Origin: G026625185 sp963727835
Lineage (GTDB): Bacteria; Desulfobacterota; WTBG01; JAGOGO01
NCBI GenBank assembly: GCA_963727835.1
Contig: CAVSIB010000016.1
Location: 22,125 to 86,124, forward strand
Direction: 5' to 3'
Length of the DNA stretch: 64,000 nucleotides
Shown: positions 8,492 to 16,716 of the stretch, piece by piece
Layout of the letters: each line of letters starts with the position of its first letter
Numbering within the stretch: the first letter of the stretch is position 1
The notes under the pieces: generated by a model
The model's input: only the letters and a program-made list of their open reading frames with translations
Database searches by the model: none
Told to the model about the DNA's origin: nothing
Made by a program: the position numbers and the translations under genes

Positions 8492-9820
8492 GTGAAATTG
8501 AAAAAACTTAGATCGCCGTGGCTTCTGATTTTTGGTTTTTTTATTATCGGCTATATGGTCGGTGAACACGGAGAGCGCATTGTCTCCGCGGTTACGGACA
8601 AAAATTACGAAAACCTGAAACTCTTTAGCGATGTGCTCTATATCGTTCAGAAGGACTACGTGGAGGAACCTAAGGTTGACCAGCTGGTTGAAGGGGCGAT
8701 AAACGGCATGTTAAACACTTTAGATCCCCATTCCTCCTATATGCCCCCTGATGTTTATAAAGAGATGCAGGTTGAAACTCAAGGCAAATTTGGTGGATTA
8801 GGAATAGAAATTACCATCAAAGATGAAATGCTTACCGTTGTCTCTCCGATTGAAGACACCCCTGCTTATCAAGCAGGAATAAAGGCTGGAGACCAGATTG
8901 TAAAGATAGAAGAGGAGTTTACCAAAAATATGACCATGTTCGACGCAGTAAAAAAGCTCAGAGGTAAAGAAGGAACGAAAGTGACCCTTACGATTATGCG
9001 AGAAGGTTTTACGCAACCAAAAGATTTCACGCTTACCCGAGCGACTATTCAAATAAAGAGTGTCAAGTCTAAAATAGTAGACGAAAGGATTGGCTATATC
9101 CGGATAACTCAGTTCCAGGAGCAGACAACGAGAGACTTCCGGAAAGCTTTGGCTGAACTTGAGTCTAAAGTGACTTCGCTTCAAGGCCTTATCCTGGATT
9201 TGCGCAATAATCCGGGAGGGTTGCTCGACTCAGCGGTGGAGGTAAGTGACGAGTTTATTGATTCGGGCCTCATTGTTTATACTGAAGGCCGCTCTGAGGG
9301 ACAAAAGATGGAGTTTAAAGCAAAAAATAATGGGCCCAAACATCACCACCCAATGATCGTCCTCGTCAATGCAGGAAGCGCGAGTGGATCAGAAATTGTG
9401 GCCGGTGCTTTACAAGACTATGGGCTGGCTGTTTTGCTCGGGACCAGGACCTTTGGTAAAGGCTCGGTCCAGACCGTGATCCCGCTGGACAATGGAGCAG
9501 GCCTGCGGCTCACCACCGCCAAGTATTTCACACCCAAGGGCCGCTCAATTCACGCTAAAGGCATTGAACCTGATGTGATAGTAGAAGACAAAACTGAGGC
9601 TGAAGAGGCTTCATCGCCAAAAGTCAAAATCATGCGGGAAAAAGATTTGGAAAATTTCTACCGGAACGCTAAACCAAAAGAGAAATCCGATGATGTCTCT
9701 AAAGAAGTCCCGGAAAAAAATCAAGGGAAAAATGCAGATGATCCCCAGCTTAACCGGGCGATCGGGATTCTAAAAAGCTGGGAGATTTTTAAGGGAAAAG
9801 ATAATAATAAACCTGCCTAA
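8492..9820 (+). CDS. S41 C-terminal processing peptidase (CtpA-like)
   Basis: 442 aa, GTG start after AAGGAGAGG. Membrane-anchored periplasmic serine protease with an N-terminal TM/signal segment (WLLIFGFFIIGYMVG), a PDZ domain (about 95-180, GGLGIEI...AGDQIVKIEEE) and an S41 domain (about 190-360). The catalytic Ser lies in GSASGSEIVAGAL and the catalytic Lys in GTRTFGKGSVQT; LDLRNNPGGLLDSAV is the family motif. The Lys/Glu-rich tail (about 365-442) is longer than usual. It follows the EnvC-like gene by 26 nt, an arrangement common near ftsEX. Confidence 0.92.
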   Translation: MKLKKLRSPWLLIFGFFIIGYMVGEHGERIVSAVTDKNYENLKLFSDVLYIVQKDYVEEPKVDQLVEGAINGMLNTLDPHSSYMPPDVYKEMQVETQGKFGGLGIEITIKDEMLTVVSPIEDTPAYQAGIKAGDQIVKIEEEFTKNMTMFDAVKKLRGKEGTKVTLTIMREGFTQPKDFTLTRATIQIKSVKSKIVDERIGYIRITQFQEQTTRDFRKALAELESKVTSLQGLILDLRNNPGGLLDSAVEVSDEFIDSGLIVYTEGRSEGQKMEFKAKNNGPKHHHPMIVLVNAGSASGSEIVAGALQDYGLAVLLGTRTFGKGSVQTVIPLDNGAGLRLTTAKYFTPKGRSIHAKGIEPDVIVEDKTEAEEASSPKVKIMREKDLENFYRNAKPKEKSDDVSKEVPEKNQGKNADDPQLNRAIGILKSWEIFKGKDNNKPA

Positions 9821-9847
9821 ATCATATTAAACGCACGAGGTTGCCTT

Positions 9848-10237
9848 ATGATAGAATTACATGTTTGGGAACTTGTATTGTTAGTTTTAATAGTAGTGTT
9901 CTTGGGGGGGATATTTATCTTTATTCTGGTCTCACTGCTCCCCCTCACAAAACAACTTAAAAAGACCTCTCAACAGCTCGAAATAGCTGCTTCCAGTTTG
10001 AACAAAGTCATCAATGTTGACTTCAAGGGTTTGTTAAACCGGGGCGAAAGAGTTTTGGGAAACTGGGAAGAAGAGCTTCAGCCTTTAATAGTGGAGAAGG
10101 TCAGAAATATTCCTTCCGCAACCGCACAGTTTGCCTTTTCCGAAGTGGGTAGCCGACTTTTCCGGGTTCTGATCCTTTGGGCCCTGAAAGAAGCGTGGGG
10201 AAAGATACGGGGAAAGCGAAAACAAAAGAGTTCTTGA
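9848..10237 (+). CDS. Small membrane protein, DUF948-like
   Basis: 129 aa. One N-terminal TM helix (ELVLLVLIVVFLGGIFIFILVSLLPL) followed by a polar, helical region with QLKKTSQQLEIAASSLNKV, resembling DUF948/YoxC-type proteins. A second amphipathic segment (LFRVLILWALKEAWGKI) precedes a basic tail. GAGG lies 7 nt before the ATG. It precedes a YtxH-type gene, a frequent pairing in stress/envelope clusters. Function unknown. Confidence 0.6.
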   Translation: MIELHVWELVLLVLIVVFLGGIFIFILVSLLPLTKQLKKTSQQLEIAASSLNKVINVDFKGLLNRGERVLGNWEEELQPLIVEKVRNIPSATAQFAFSEVGSRLFRVLILWALKEAWGKIRGKRKQKSS

Positions 10238-10303
10238 TTGAAATAATGTTGTTTGTGATAAGGGTAGGAGCAATTTATCACGTGAGAGAAAGGGGGTGAT
10301 TAT

Positions 10304-10600
10304 ATGAATTCTGATCGGACGGAGTATGGTTTTGCTGCTCTCACCTTAGCCTTTGTCGCTGGAGGTCTTATCGGTGCAACTCTTGGGGTGCTTTTTGCTC
10401 CCCGTCCAGGAGTTGAGACGAGAGAAAAAATAAAAGAGCGAGCAGAGGAAGCCCGGGAAAAACTAAGGGGTGCCGTTGAGACGATCCGGGATAAAGCAGA
10501 GGGGTTAGGGGAAACAGGAAAAGAAAAATATGCGGAGGTCTGCGGAAAAGTCCGAGACTCGGTAGACAAAATTAAAGAAAAGGTTCACCATTCAGAGTAA
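10304..10600 (+). CDS. YtxH-like general stress protein
   Basis: 98 aa. N-terminal Gly/Ala-rich membrane segment (FVAGGLIGATLGVLFAPRPG) with the LFAP..G motif of YtxH proteins, then a highly charged amphipathic helix (ETREKIKERAEEAREKLRG and similar repeats) to the C-terminus. AGAAAGGGGGTG provides a strong RBS. YtxH proteins are envelope/stress proteins without a defined activity. It faces the minus-strand genes beyond 10633; only a weak hairpin lies between them. Confidence 0.8.
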   Translation: MNSDRTEYGFAALTLAFVAGGLIGATLGVLFAPRPGVETREKIKERAEEAREKLRGAVETIRDKAEGLGETGKEKYAEVCGKVRDSVDKIKEKVHHSE

Positions 10601-10632
10601 CCGAAGAATAAATTCGTTTTCGGCAGTTTTAC

Positions 10633-11081
10633 TCACCACGCGCCCGATGGAGGTAATGGTAATACTCTCACGGGGACAAGCTTCTTTTGTTGAAAAAAAG
10701 AGGTTTGTCCCTTTCTTTTACAAGCGGGTTTGTTTTTATGTTTTCTGTTTTTTGAAGCCTTCTTAAACTTTTTAAGCAAAACGTCAAGATCTTCGCTCGT
10801 TATCTTGTTCATCTCAACCAGTATTTCCCCAAGCAAAGGCCGGCTTATTTTTTGCCTTTCGAGTAACCTTTCAACCTCTTTGTTTTTCAAAAATCCTTTT
10901 TCAACCGCAAGCTCTCCAAATAGCTTAGCAGTGCTAATCCGGGCATTGAGAACCTCAAAGACCTGGTTGATGGAAAGAATTCTTTCCTGAAGTGCGATCT
11001 AGCCGACAGCGATACTTCTTTTTTCTGAAGGTTAAGGGCTTCAAGTGCTGCTGCGACATCAACAATACCATGCTTAACCAA
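10633..11081 (-). pseudogene. MshEN-like repeat protein, frameshifted
   Basis: Two frames join into one protein. The upstream frame reads FLVKHGIVDVAAALEALNLQKK; the downstream frame reads ERILSINQVFEVLNARIS, FGELAVEKGFLKNKEVERLL and LGEILVEMNKITSEDLDVLL. These are three copies of the G(E/R)I-x-V/L-E-x-G-x(I/L)-T/S-x-E-x-L helical repeat seen in MshEN/type II secretion-like proteins. One missing base near 10999-11005 would restore IALQERIL. A RBS-like GGAAGGAGG lies upstream, but the start codon is unclear (TTG used here). The tail is basic. The partner gene at 11146 is immediately upstream. Confidence 0.55.
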
Positions 11082-11145
11082 AAATTGACAAAATCTCTCT
11101 GCCCCGTTCTCCTCCTTCCCTTAAAAACAAACATTGATGGCAAAA

Positions 11146-11445
11146 CTAAAGAACCTTCGTAATCTCCCTTTTGGTTCTTCCTTTAAATTGAGAGCTGAAA
11201 GAAGGCACATCTCCCATATTTTCGTCAAGGTAACAGCGCACAACTCGATGCATGGGGAAAAAAACGGTGGTGGGAAAAATGATGGTTGTCGGTTGTCTTT
11301 GGGTAAACTGCTTCGTCCAGTCGCTAAACGAGTTTACATCCACTCCCTTAATGGTAATCCCAGAAGGTGAAATGCTAAGGAGTTTTCCGACGATCTTTTC
11401 TTTCGGGTCCTGGAGATTGAGGATTATTATGCTTCCGTTTTCCAT
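11146..11445 (-). CDS. Conserved hypothetical protein paired with the MshEN-like gene
   Basis: 99 aa, cytosolic, no TM segment. It opens MENGSIIILNLQDPKEKIVG, has LSISPSGITIKGVDVNSF and a conserved-looking TVFFPMHRVVRCYLDENMG segment. It resembles a short family of unknown function whose members carry ATVFFPMHRVERMFLDE-type motifs and often sit beside MshEN-repeat proteins; this comparison is from memory. The frame is intact, unlike its neighbour. Function unknown. Confidence 0.55.
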   Translation of the reverse strand: MENGSIIILNLQDPKEKIVGKLLSISPSGITIKGVDVNSFSDWTKQFTQRQPTTIIFPTTVFFPMHRVVRCYLDENMGDVPSFSSQFKGRTKREITKVL

Positions 11446-11628
11446 GTTTGCTTTTTTATTGCAAAAGTACCTCTTGCTGCCCTTTTAACGAAAGGAATTG
11501 AATTTTTTCTATCTTAGCAAAAAATCATTATTTGTAAAAAAATTATCTTCCTCTATTTCACATTACCATACAAAAAAAGGATAGAAACAATCCCTGTGAT
11601 TCATTAAAGATATACAACCCATATTGCT

Positions 11629-12619
11629 CTATTCAATATGGTGAAGGATCCTTTGAACCACATGATCATACGTATGGTGTTCATGAACATAGTGATATCC
11701 TTCTCTGCTAATCCTTTCTCTTTCCTCATCTTTTTTGAGATATTCAGCAATAAGATTGAGGCACTCCTCAACACTATGATACCAAACCAGATGCTTTTTA
11801 TTGATAAAAATTTTTTCCAGACCCGGAACATAGCGGGTAAGGAGAAACCCCCCGCACCCCAACGTTATCCAGGTTCGGTTGGAGAAGTATCCTTCTACCT
11901 GATACGGACACATCAATGCCCAAAATTATTTTTGTCCCTGAACAAATCCTTGCAAATTCATCCGGATAGACATTGCGCTTATGACATTTTAATCCGTGCC
12001 TTTTCCACCTCCCCCCCCAAACTTTGAGGTTAAAATGTTTAACAACCTCCTTTATAAGGTTAATCCTCTCACGCCCCTCAGCTCCGCCGATAAAAGCCAC
12101 GTCGCTTTTCCATTTCTTACTTTTACTTTTAATAATTCGGTGCGCTTCTCGATCGCATCCCTGAGTAATGAAAATAGGGTTTTTTATCCCCTGCTCCTTC
12201 AAAAAAGAAATCTGCCCCTGGTTAGTAATAAAAAAATAGTCGACTAATTTCCCCCGTTCAATCATCTCTTCTTTATAAGGAGTAATAAACTCCGAAAACT
12301 CGCTACTATCAGAAAGAGCTATTAAGTCCGGAAGGTAAATGGCAACCTTGGTCTTCCTGGCGATCTGGGACAACATCTTAAATGGGATATCAATACTATT
12401 GATAAAAACCAATTGAGGTTGGAAACGATTCAAGGTGGAAAAAAGATATTTTTCCGTAAGCCATTTTCCCCAGCGCCGCTCTATCCTTCGATAATTGATA
12501 GCGCGCACTGTGATGCCCTGGTTACGAAAGGCTTTTATGAAAAATGAGGTGGTTTGGGTGCGTTTTCGTGTCTTTCCAAAAAAAAGAAGCCGGTTAATTT
12601 TTTCGGACATGGTTAACAT
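11629..12619 (-). CDS. CgeB-like glycosyltransferase, frameshifted
   Basis: About 330 codons when rejoined; the span is one base too long. The N-terminal frame (to about residue 235) has RLLFFGKTRKRTQTTSFF, a VFINSIDIPFKML loop and SDVAFIGGAEGRERINLI. After the break near 11900-11916 the other frame gives VEGYFSNRTWITLGCGGF and YVPGLEKIF, then an EERERISREGYHYVHEHHTY helix. That is the classic C-terminus of CgeB/DUF3880 (GT4-like) glycosyltransferases. The ATG overlaps the end of the upstream kinase/GT gene, so the two are translationally coupled and probably act on the same glycan. Confidence 0.7.
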
Positions 12620-15429
12620 CTCTGTCCAGCAATCATTTTTTGATAAACTTTAATATTGCCTTCAACCATACCATCAGCGCTAAACTTTTCCACGACCTTC
12701 ATTCTGCCTTCTTTTGCCATTTCCTTGGCTTTATCATAGTTATTTAAGGTCCAGATGATCCCATGAGCCAAAGCATCCGGATCAGCAGGCGGAACCAGAA
12801 GGCCTGTTTCTTCATGAGTAATAATTTCAGGAATCCCACCAACACGAGTGGCGACAACCGGAACATCTAAAGCAAGGGCGTCGATAATTGTAGTACAAAA
12901 GCCTTCATCCAGACTCGAAAACACCGATACAGTAAAAATGTTCATAAACACACCCACATCATCGCGAAAACCTGTAAAAGTTATGTTTTTGGCTAAACCT
13001 AAACGTGAGGTAATTTCTTTTAATTCATTTTCAAGTTCCCCTTTGCCAATGATAAAAAGATGAGCCTGCGGAAATTTTTTTACCACTTTCTCCATTGCCT
13101 CGATAAGCCATCTTTGCCCTTTGACTTCCAGCAGATTGGCCACATTTCCGAGAATTGGAATACCGGGTGGCAAAGAGAATTCACGGAAGACACAATCCCC
13201 CTTGAGTCCCTGATAGCAATCCATATCTGTGCCGCTATGCACTACCGATATCTTTTTCAATGGGATGCCATCTTTGGTAAGCACATCTTTAATACTCTGC
13301 GACACCGCAATGATATGGTCGATACATTTTGTGTACTTAATAACATTCAATCCCAAAAAATTGTGTCGAAAGATACTGAAATTTACTCGGCGGGTAACAA
13401 TACGTATCGGTGGTTTTTTCAGAAAGCACGATGCCCACGCCACCAGAGCCTGCGCATGGGGAGTATGGCAATGAATTATATCATAGTTTTCTTTTTTTAT
13501 TTTCAGGGCAAGCTTAAAAGCAGCGAAAAAATCTATTTCTCCTCTCATCTTAAGGGGAAAAGTGATAATGCTTTTCTGAAGAGCGCGTTGGTAGAGACTT
13601 CCATCAGGTTGGCAGATCAGGTGTGCAAAATGGCCACGATTATTGAGCCCCTCCATGAGATACATCACTTGCCGCTCTCCCCCTCCCATGGATAACTCAG
13701 AATTGATGTGGAGAATTTTAAGAAAACGGTCTCCGATAGAGGGGGGATGTTTTCTCTTAAAACTCACACCATATTGGGCTTGTTTGAAGGCGTTTGTACT
13801 GGAGCTGCAGATGGTTAAAATTCGACGGTAGATTGTTTTTCTCTGTTTGCGGGTCCATTTATTTTTTTCACTGTAATCTTTAAAAAATTTAATTCGGTCA
13901 GAAGGAGATAGGCATTGCTCAATCGTAGCATTGAGTTGAGCGAAGTTTTTAATCCGGTGAGAAAGCGAAACCCCTTTGCCAAAATATACCCGGTCAGTAT
14001 CTACGATTAAGCATTCCCACTCTTTTTCTCCCTTTTCTTTAATCAAAAAATTGTCCGACTTTAAGTCACCATGATAAATCCTTTTCTGATGAAGGGTCCG
14101 AATAAAAATCGCCATAAAAGAAATGAAAGCCCTTTTCTTTTGAAAAACTTCGGGATTGGAGGGAGCTTTAAAAATTTGGACATAGTAGCGAAGGGGAATC
14201 GCACCTTCCGCGTATTCCATAATTAAAAAGCTTCTCATCCGAACACCCAATCTCTTCTCTTCAAGAAGAGCTAAGCCACGGGGAGTGGGAATTTTTTTGA
14301 TAATTAATTTATTACTATTAGCCCAGGATCGCCGGTTTCGTAACTGCGCTATCAAAAACCGAAACGAAAACCGCAACGCGTCGTTTCTACCTTCTTTCAC
14401 GAGAAAGGTCTGACCTTTTATATCAATTTTCGTGACAATAGCTTTGCGGGAAGTTTTGAGAATAGCGGGAGAAAGTTGATCACAACGGGGATGAATAATT
14501 CCCCGGATGGGCGTGGTAATCTCCTCATGCTCCTTAAGAATATCCGGAATAAGTTTAGGGTCGAATTCCCAGCGATAAATTAAAAACTTCCCCTTCCCTT
14601 TAATAATGTTAAAAAATTTACCTGTCCGGAAGCTTTTTCTTCCCCAGCTGAGGAATCTTTGGTCCCTTAGTTTTTTGATCTGGGAAAAAATTTTTTTAGT
14701 CATGGAATTGAGTTTTTCCTCAGAAAAATCATCTTCGGAGTAATAAAGCCGGATAAACTTTTCTTGATCATTCGGTCCAAAAAGATTTACTTCAGAAATG
14801 TCAAAAATGAGAAGAGCAAGGTTAAGCATTTTTTCTTTTTCGCTCGGGTTTCTCTTAATTCGCGTTTTATATAAGTCAACAAGAAAAAAAGCGAGCGGGT
14901 CTACCCGCTCGCTTGGGACGATAATGTTTTCAAGGTGGATATCATGATGAAGGATACCTTTATGGTGAAGCAACCGCAGGTACGTGGCTAATAATTTTAT
15001 AAAGGTTTCTTTTTCAAGGTCGTTTTTTATATTCTCCTTATAAAATCTATGTAAATCTATCATTTCTCCCAAAGACTGAGTTATGAGAAATGCTTCCTTT
15101 AAAAACCCAAACTTTCGGTTGATTCCCAAGGCCACAGGATAGGGTATAGAGATATCCAGCCCCATTAACTGATTCATGATTCGCCATTCAGTAAAAATTT
15201 TTCTGGGAAGGAAAAAATATTTCGCGGTGGTTTCCCAACCCTTAATTTTAATATGTTTGACAAAAAAAGATCCCTTCCCCTCAAGCTCCAATTTCTTCAC
15301 CGTTCTTCGAGGCTTATCCTTTTTAACCTCACCTTTTCCCCTCATAAATTCCGAGACCAAATACTCCATGTCCTGAGGGTTGAGGTAAGGGAAAAGCTGC
15401 TTATTAATCTGCCAGTTGATGTGATTCAT
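12613..15429 (-). CDS. Tandem WaaP/Kdo-kinase-like domains fused to a GT4 glycosyltransferase
   Basis: 938 aa in one open frame. Kinase 1 (about 30-250): Lys in FFVKHIK, catalytic loop HHDIHLENI (161-169), metal motif VDLYK near 184. Kinase 2 (about 325-540): Lys in FLVKEGR, loop YHGDLKSDN (452-460), metal motif VDTDR. Both fit the LPS core/Kdo kinase (WaaP-RfaP) group. GT4 domain (about 570-938): KILHINSELSMGGGERQV, then the nucleotide-sugar E-x7-E region in DEGFCTTIIDALALDVPVV. Such activities are normally separate LPS-core proteins. Inferred role: add and phosphorylate sugars of an LPS core on the cytoplasmic face. It overlaps the next GT gene. Confidence 0.8.
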   Translation of the reverse strand: MNHINWQINKQLFPYLNPQDMEYLVSEFMRGKGEVKKDKPRRTVKKLELEGKGSFFVKHIKIKGWETTAKYFFLPRKIFTEWRIMNQLMGLDISIPYPVALGINRKFGFLKEAFLITQSLGEMIDLHRFYKENIKNDLEKETFIKLLATYLRLLHHKGILHHDIHLENIIVPSERVDPLAFFLVDLYKTRIKRNPSEKEKMLNLALLIFDISEVNLFGPNDQEKFIRLYYSEDDFSEEKLNSMTKKIFSQIKKLRDQRFLSWGRKSFRTGKFFNIIKGKGKFLIYRWEFDPKLIPDILKEHEEITTPIRGIIHPRCDQLSPAILKTSRKAIVTKIDIKGQTFLVKEGRNDALRFSFRFLIAQLRNRRSWANSNKLIIKKIPTPRGLALLEEKRLGVRMRSFLIMEYAEGAIPLRYYVQIFKAPSNPEVFQKKRAFISFMAIFIRTLHQKRIYHGDLKSDNFLIKEKGEKEWECLIVDTDRVYFGKGVSLSHRIKNFAQLNATIEQCLSPSDRIKFFKDYSEKNKWTRKQRKTIYRRILTICSSSTNAFKQAQYGVSFKRKHPPSIGDRFLKILHINSELSMGGGERQVMYLMEGLNNRGHFAHLICQPDGSLYQRALQKSIITFPLKMRGEIDFFAAFKLALKIKKENYDIIHCHTPHAQALVAWASCFLKKPPIRIVTRRVNFSIFRHNFLGLNVIKYTKCIDHIIAVSQSIKDVLTKDGIPLKKISVVHSGTDMDCYQGLKGDCVFREFSLPPGIPILGNVANLLEVKGQRWLIEAMEKVVKKFPQAHLFIIGKGELENELKEITSRLGLAKNITFTGFRDDVGVFMNIFTVSVFSSLDEGFCTTIIDALALDVPVVATRVGGIPEIITHEETGLLVPPADPDALAHGIIWTLNNYDKAKEMAKEGRMKVVEKFSADGMVEGNIKVYQKMIAGQRC
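14889..14914 (-). repeat. Intragenic terminator-like hairpin within kinase domain 1
   Basis: A perfect inverted repeat AAGCGAGCGGGT/ACCCGCTCGCTT, giving a 10-bp GC-rich stem when a 6-nt loop is allowed. On the coding (minus) strand it is followed directly by a run of T residues. It has all the marks of an intrinsic terminator but sits inside an open frame, encoding SERVDPLAFF between the catalytic loop and the metal motif. Confidence 0.6.
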
Positions 15430-15447
15430 CGGGACTTTTACAAGAAA

Positions 15448-15696
15448 TCAATAGGTAACGTATGATTCCCTTTTAGAGATTATCAAATAATAGGTTGCTT
15501 CTTTATAATACTTTATGGGATAGACTTCAAGATTTTTTGGAGAGAGGCCTTGTGAAATTTGAGTAAATTCTTTCTGCGACGTTAGGCAGGCATGGGGTTC
15601 ATATTTTTTAGTCAGAAAATTTACAACGTCCGATTCGCCAGAAAACTTTGGAGCCACTGTATCCAAATAAAAATCGATTAAAATCGCTTTTCCCAA
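15448..15696 (-). pseudogene. Orphan C-terminal fragment of a GT39/ArnT-like protein
   Basis: 82 codons with no ATG (TTG only) and an upstream in-frame stop. The sequence FYLDTVAPKFSGESDVVNFL followed by ACLTSQKEF matches the layout of the soluble C-terminus of the ArnT-like protein at 21871-23558 (FYLDVPGF...VTNFLRS...VLISTRRDL). It ends TYYLIISKRES. This looks like the end of a membrane glycosyltransferase whose N-terminal part has been lost. The similarity is by eye and short. Confidence 0.35.
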
Positions 15697-16036
15697 ACTT
15701 TTTCCAAGTCAAAGTTGTTGTGAGAAGAAAAAAATAACGAATGAGGGTTTAATTTTATTTGGCTCATGTCGAAAAATTAGGTTTTTAGGGTGGGGAAGTT
15801 ATATGTTACCTTTTGACAGCCTGATGACTGAGACTCAGTTACAAAATATTTTTTGCGGAATAATTTCCCGTCAAATTATTTTATTGGTTTAACGTGGTCT
15901 CCTCTCCGAAAAAAATAAGCAACCCCGGTGAACTAAAATGCATAACAAAAAAAAATTATTTTTTTGTTATGCATGAAGTTGCCTATCTATAACCTCTTTC
16001 AAGGGTTTCGTGCGCTTAAACTTTAGCCCCTTTGAG
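15697..16036. other. Intergenic region, A/T-rich
   Basis: No coding sequence is supported. The one notable structure is the perfect inverted repeat at 15938-15974, listed separately. The rest is A/T-rich sequence without a clear promoter or RNA gene. Confidence 0.5.
15938..15974. repeat. Perfect 15-bp inverted repeat
   Basis: ATGCATAACAAAAAA (15938-15952) is exactly complementary to TTTTTTGTTATGCAT (15960-15974), with a 7-nt loop. It lies downstream of the LAB_N gene (minus strand), whose stop is about 60 nt away. It could act as an A/T-rich bidirectional terminator or a protein-binding palindrome. Confidence 0.55.
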
Positions 16037-16348
16037 TTAGCCTTCCTTCTTACGAAAAATGAGAACCAGATTCCGAATATAAACAAAGGCCCCCGCGCCT
16101 TGTCCAAGGATAAAGACAGCATCGCGGATATAAATCGCATACGCAAGTAAGATAAGTCCCCCGGCTAAGCTGAAATACCAGAAAGAAACAGGCACGACAG
16201 TCTCCCCTTTCCGTTCCGAGGCAATCCACTGCACCAGAAACCTCATAAAAAACAAAGCTTGTCCAACATATCCGATAACGCTCCACCTATCCATTTTCAT
16301 GCAAGACAAAGTTTGTCCAATATATCCGATAATGTTCCACCTATTCAT
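16037..16348 (-). CDS. Lipid-A-disaccharide synthase N-terminal-domain (LAB_N) membrane protein
   Basis: 103 aa with three hydrophobic segments. LAB_N proteins are small membrane proteins related to the extra N-terminal domain of some LpxB enzymes and are found near lipid A glycosyltransferases. Diagnostic residues are GQALFFMRFLVQWIASERKG, VPVSFWYFSLAGG and VFILGQGAGAFVYIRNL. The first 36 residues are an 18-residue tandem duplication, so the functional start may be the second ATG (16294). A strong promoter lies at 16441-16469. It follows the Ara4N operon on the same strand, consistent with lipid A work. Confidence 0.8.
   Translation of the reverse strand: MNRWNIIGYIGQTLSCMKMDRWSVIGYVGQALFFMRFLVQWIASERKGETVVPVSFWYFSLAGGLILLAYAIYIRDAVFILGQGAGAFVYIRNLVLIFRKKEG
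16241..16348 (-). repeat. 54-bp tandem duplication at the 5' end of the LAB_N gene
   Basis: Codons 1-18 (16348-16295) and 19-36 (16294-16241) are near copies, MNRWNIIGYIGQTLSCMK against MDRWSVIGYVGQALFFMR. Both copies are in frame and both begin with ATG. The divergence between copies is mostly single substitutions. Confidence 0.8.
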
Positions 16349-16716
16349 TCAACACCTCCCTAACGATCTTTTAGGTCCCTCCTCAGGGAATTAATGCGGT
16401 CAAAAAATATCCAAAGCCCAAGGGCAATAAAAAGTTAAAAATAATAAAATTAATACTCTCTTTTGTCAAACGCTCACTTGTTTTCGAAAATATAATGTAA
16501 AAAGCCACTCAACCGCACTGGAAAAAACGGCAAACCCAAGCAATTGATTACTGGGGTTAGTTTTTGTTACGCTCCTTCGCCCCTATCTACCGTTAAAACC
16601 CAAGCAAAGCATCGGGGAAATAGCCCCTCAGAAATAACTTCTTATCAGGTATTACCTTTCAAAAAAAATATACTGCTACGCTACGCGGTTACCTTCCTTG
16701 GCTCGGTACGCCTTTA
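16349..16716. other. Intergenic region upstream of the LAB_N gene
   Basis: No gene is supported between the end of arnT (16717) and the LAB_N start. It contains a strong minus-strand promoter (16441-16469). The rest shows no further structure that I can identify. Confidence 0.5.
16441..16469 (-). promoter_or_regulatory. Strong sigma-70-type promoter for the LAB_N gene
   Basis: On the minus strand, TTGACA (16469-16464), an exact 17-nt spacer, and TATTAT (16446-16441). A very A/T-rich stretch upstream could act as an UP element. The predicted start site lies about 85 nt before the LAB_N ATG. It indicates that this gene has its own transcript rather than relying on read-through from arnT. Confidence 0.6.

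Noticed and set aside
10601..10632. Terminator between the YtxH-like gene and the MshEN-like gene.
   Set aside because: The hairpin CCGAA/TTCGG is only 5 bp with a long loop and a poor T-run.
10999..11001. An in-frame TAG inside the MshEN-like gene.
   Set aside because: It appears only if the frameshift is placed earlier. Placing the missing base just after it removes the stop, so it is not evidence of a nonsense change.
12848..13695. Plus-strand open frames of 70-210 codons inside the kinase/GT fusion gene, and similar frames inside the arn genes.
   Set aside because: They are antisense shadows of long, motif-rich genes and have no RBS or recognisable domains.
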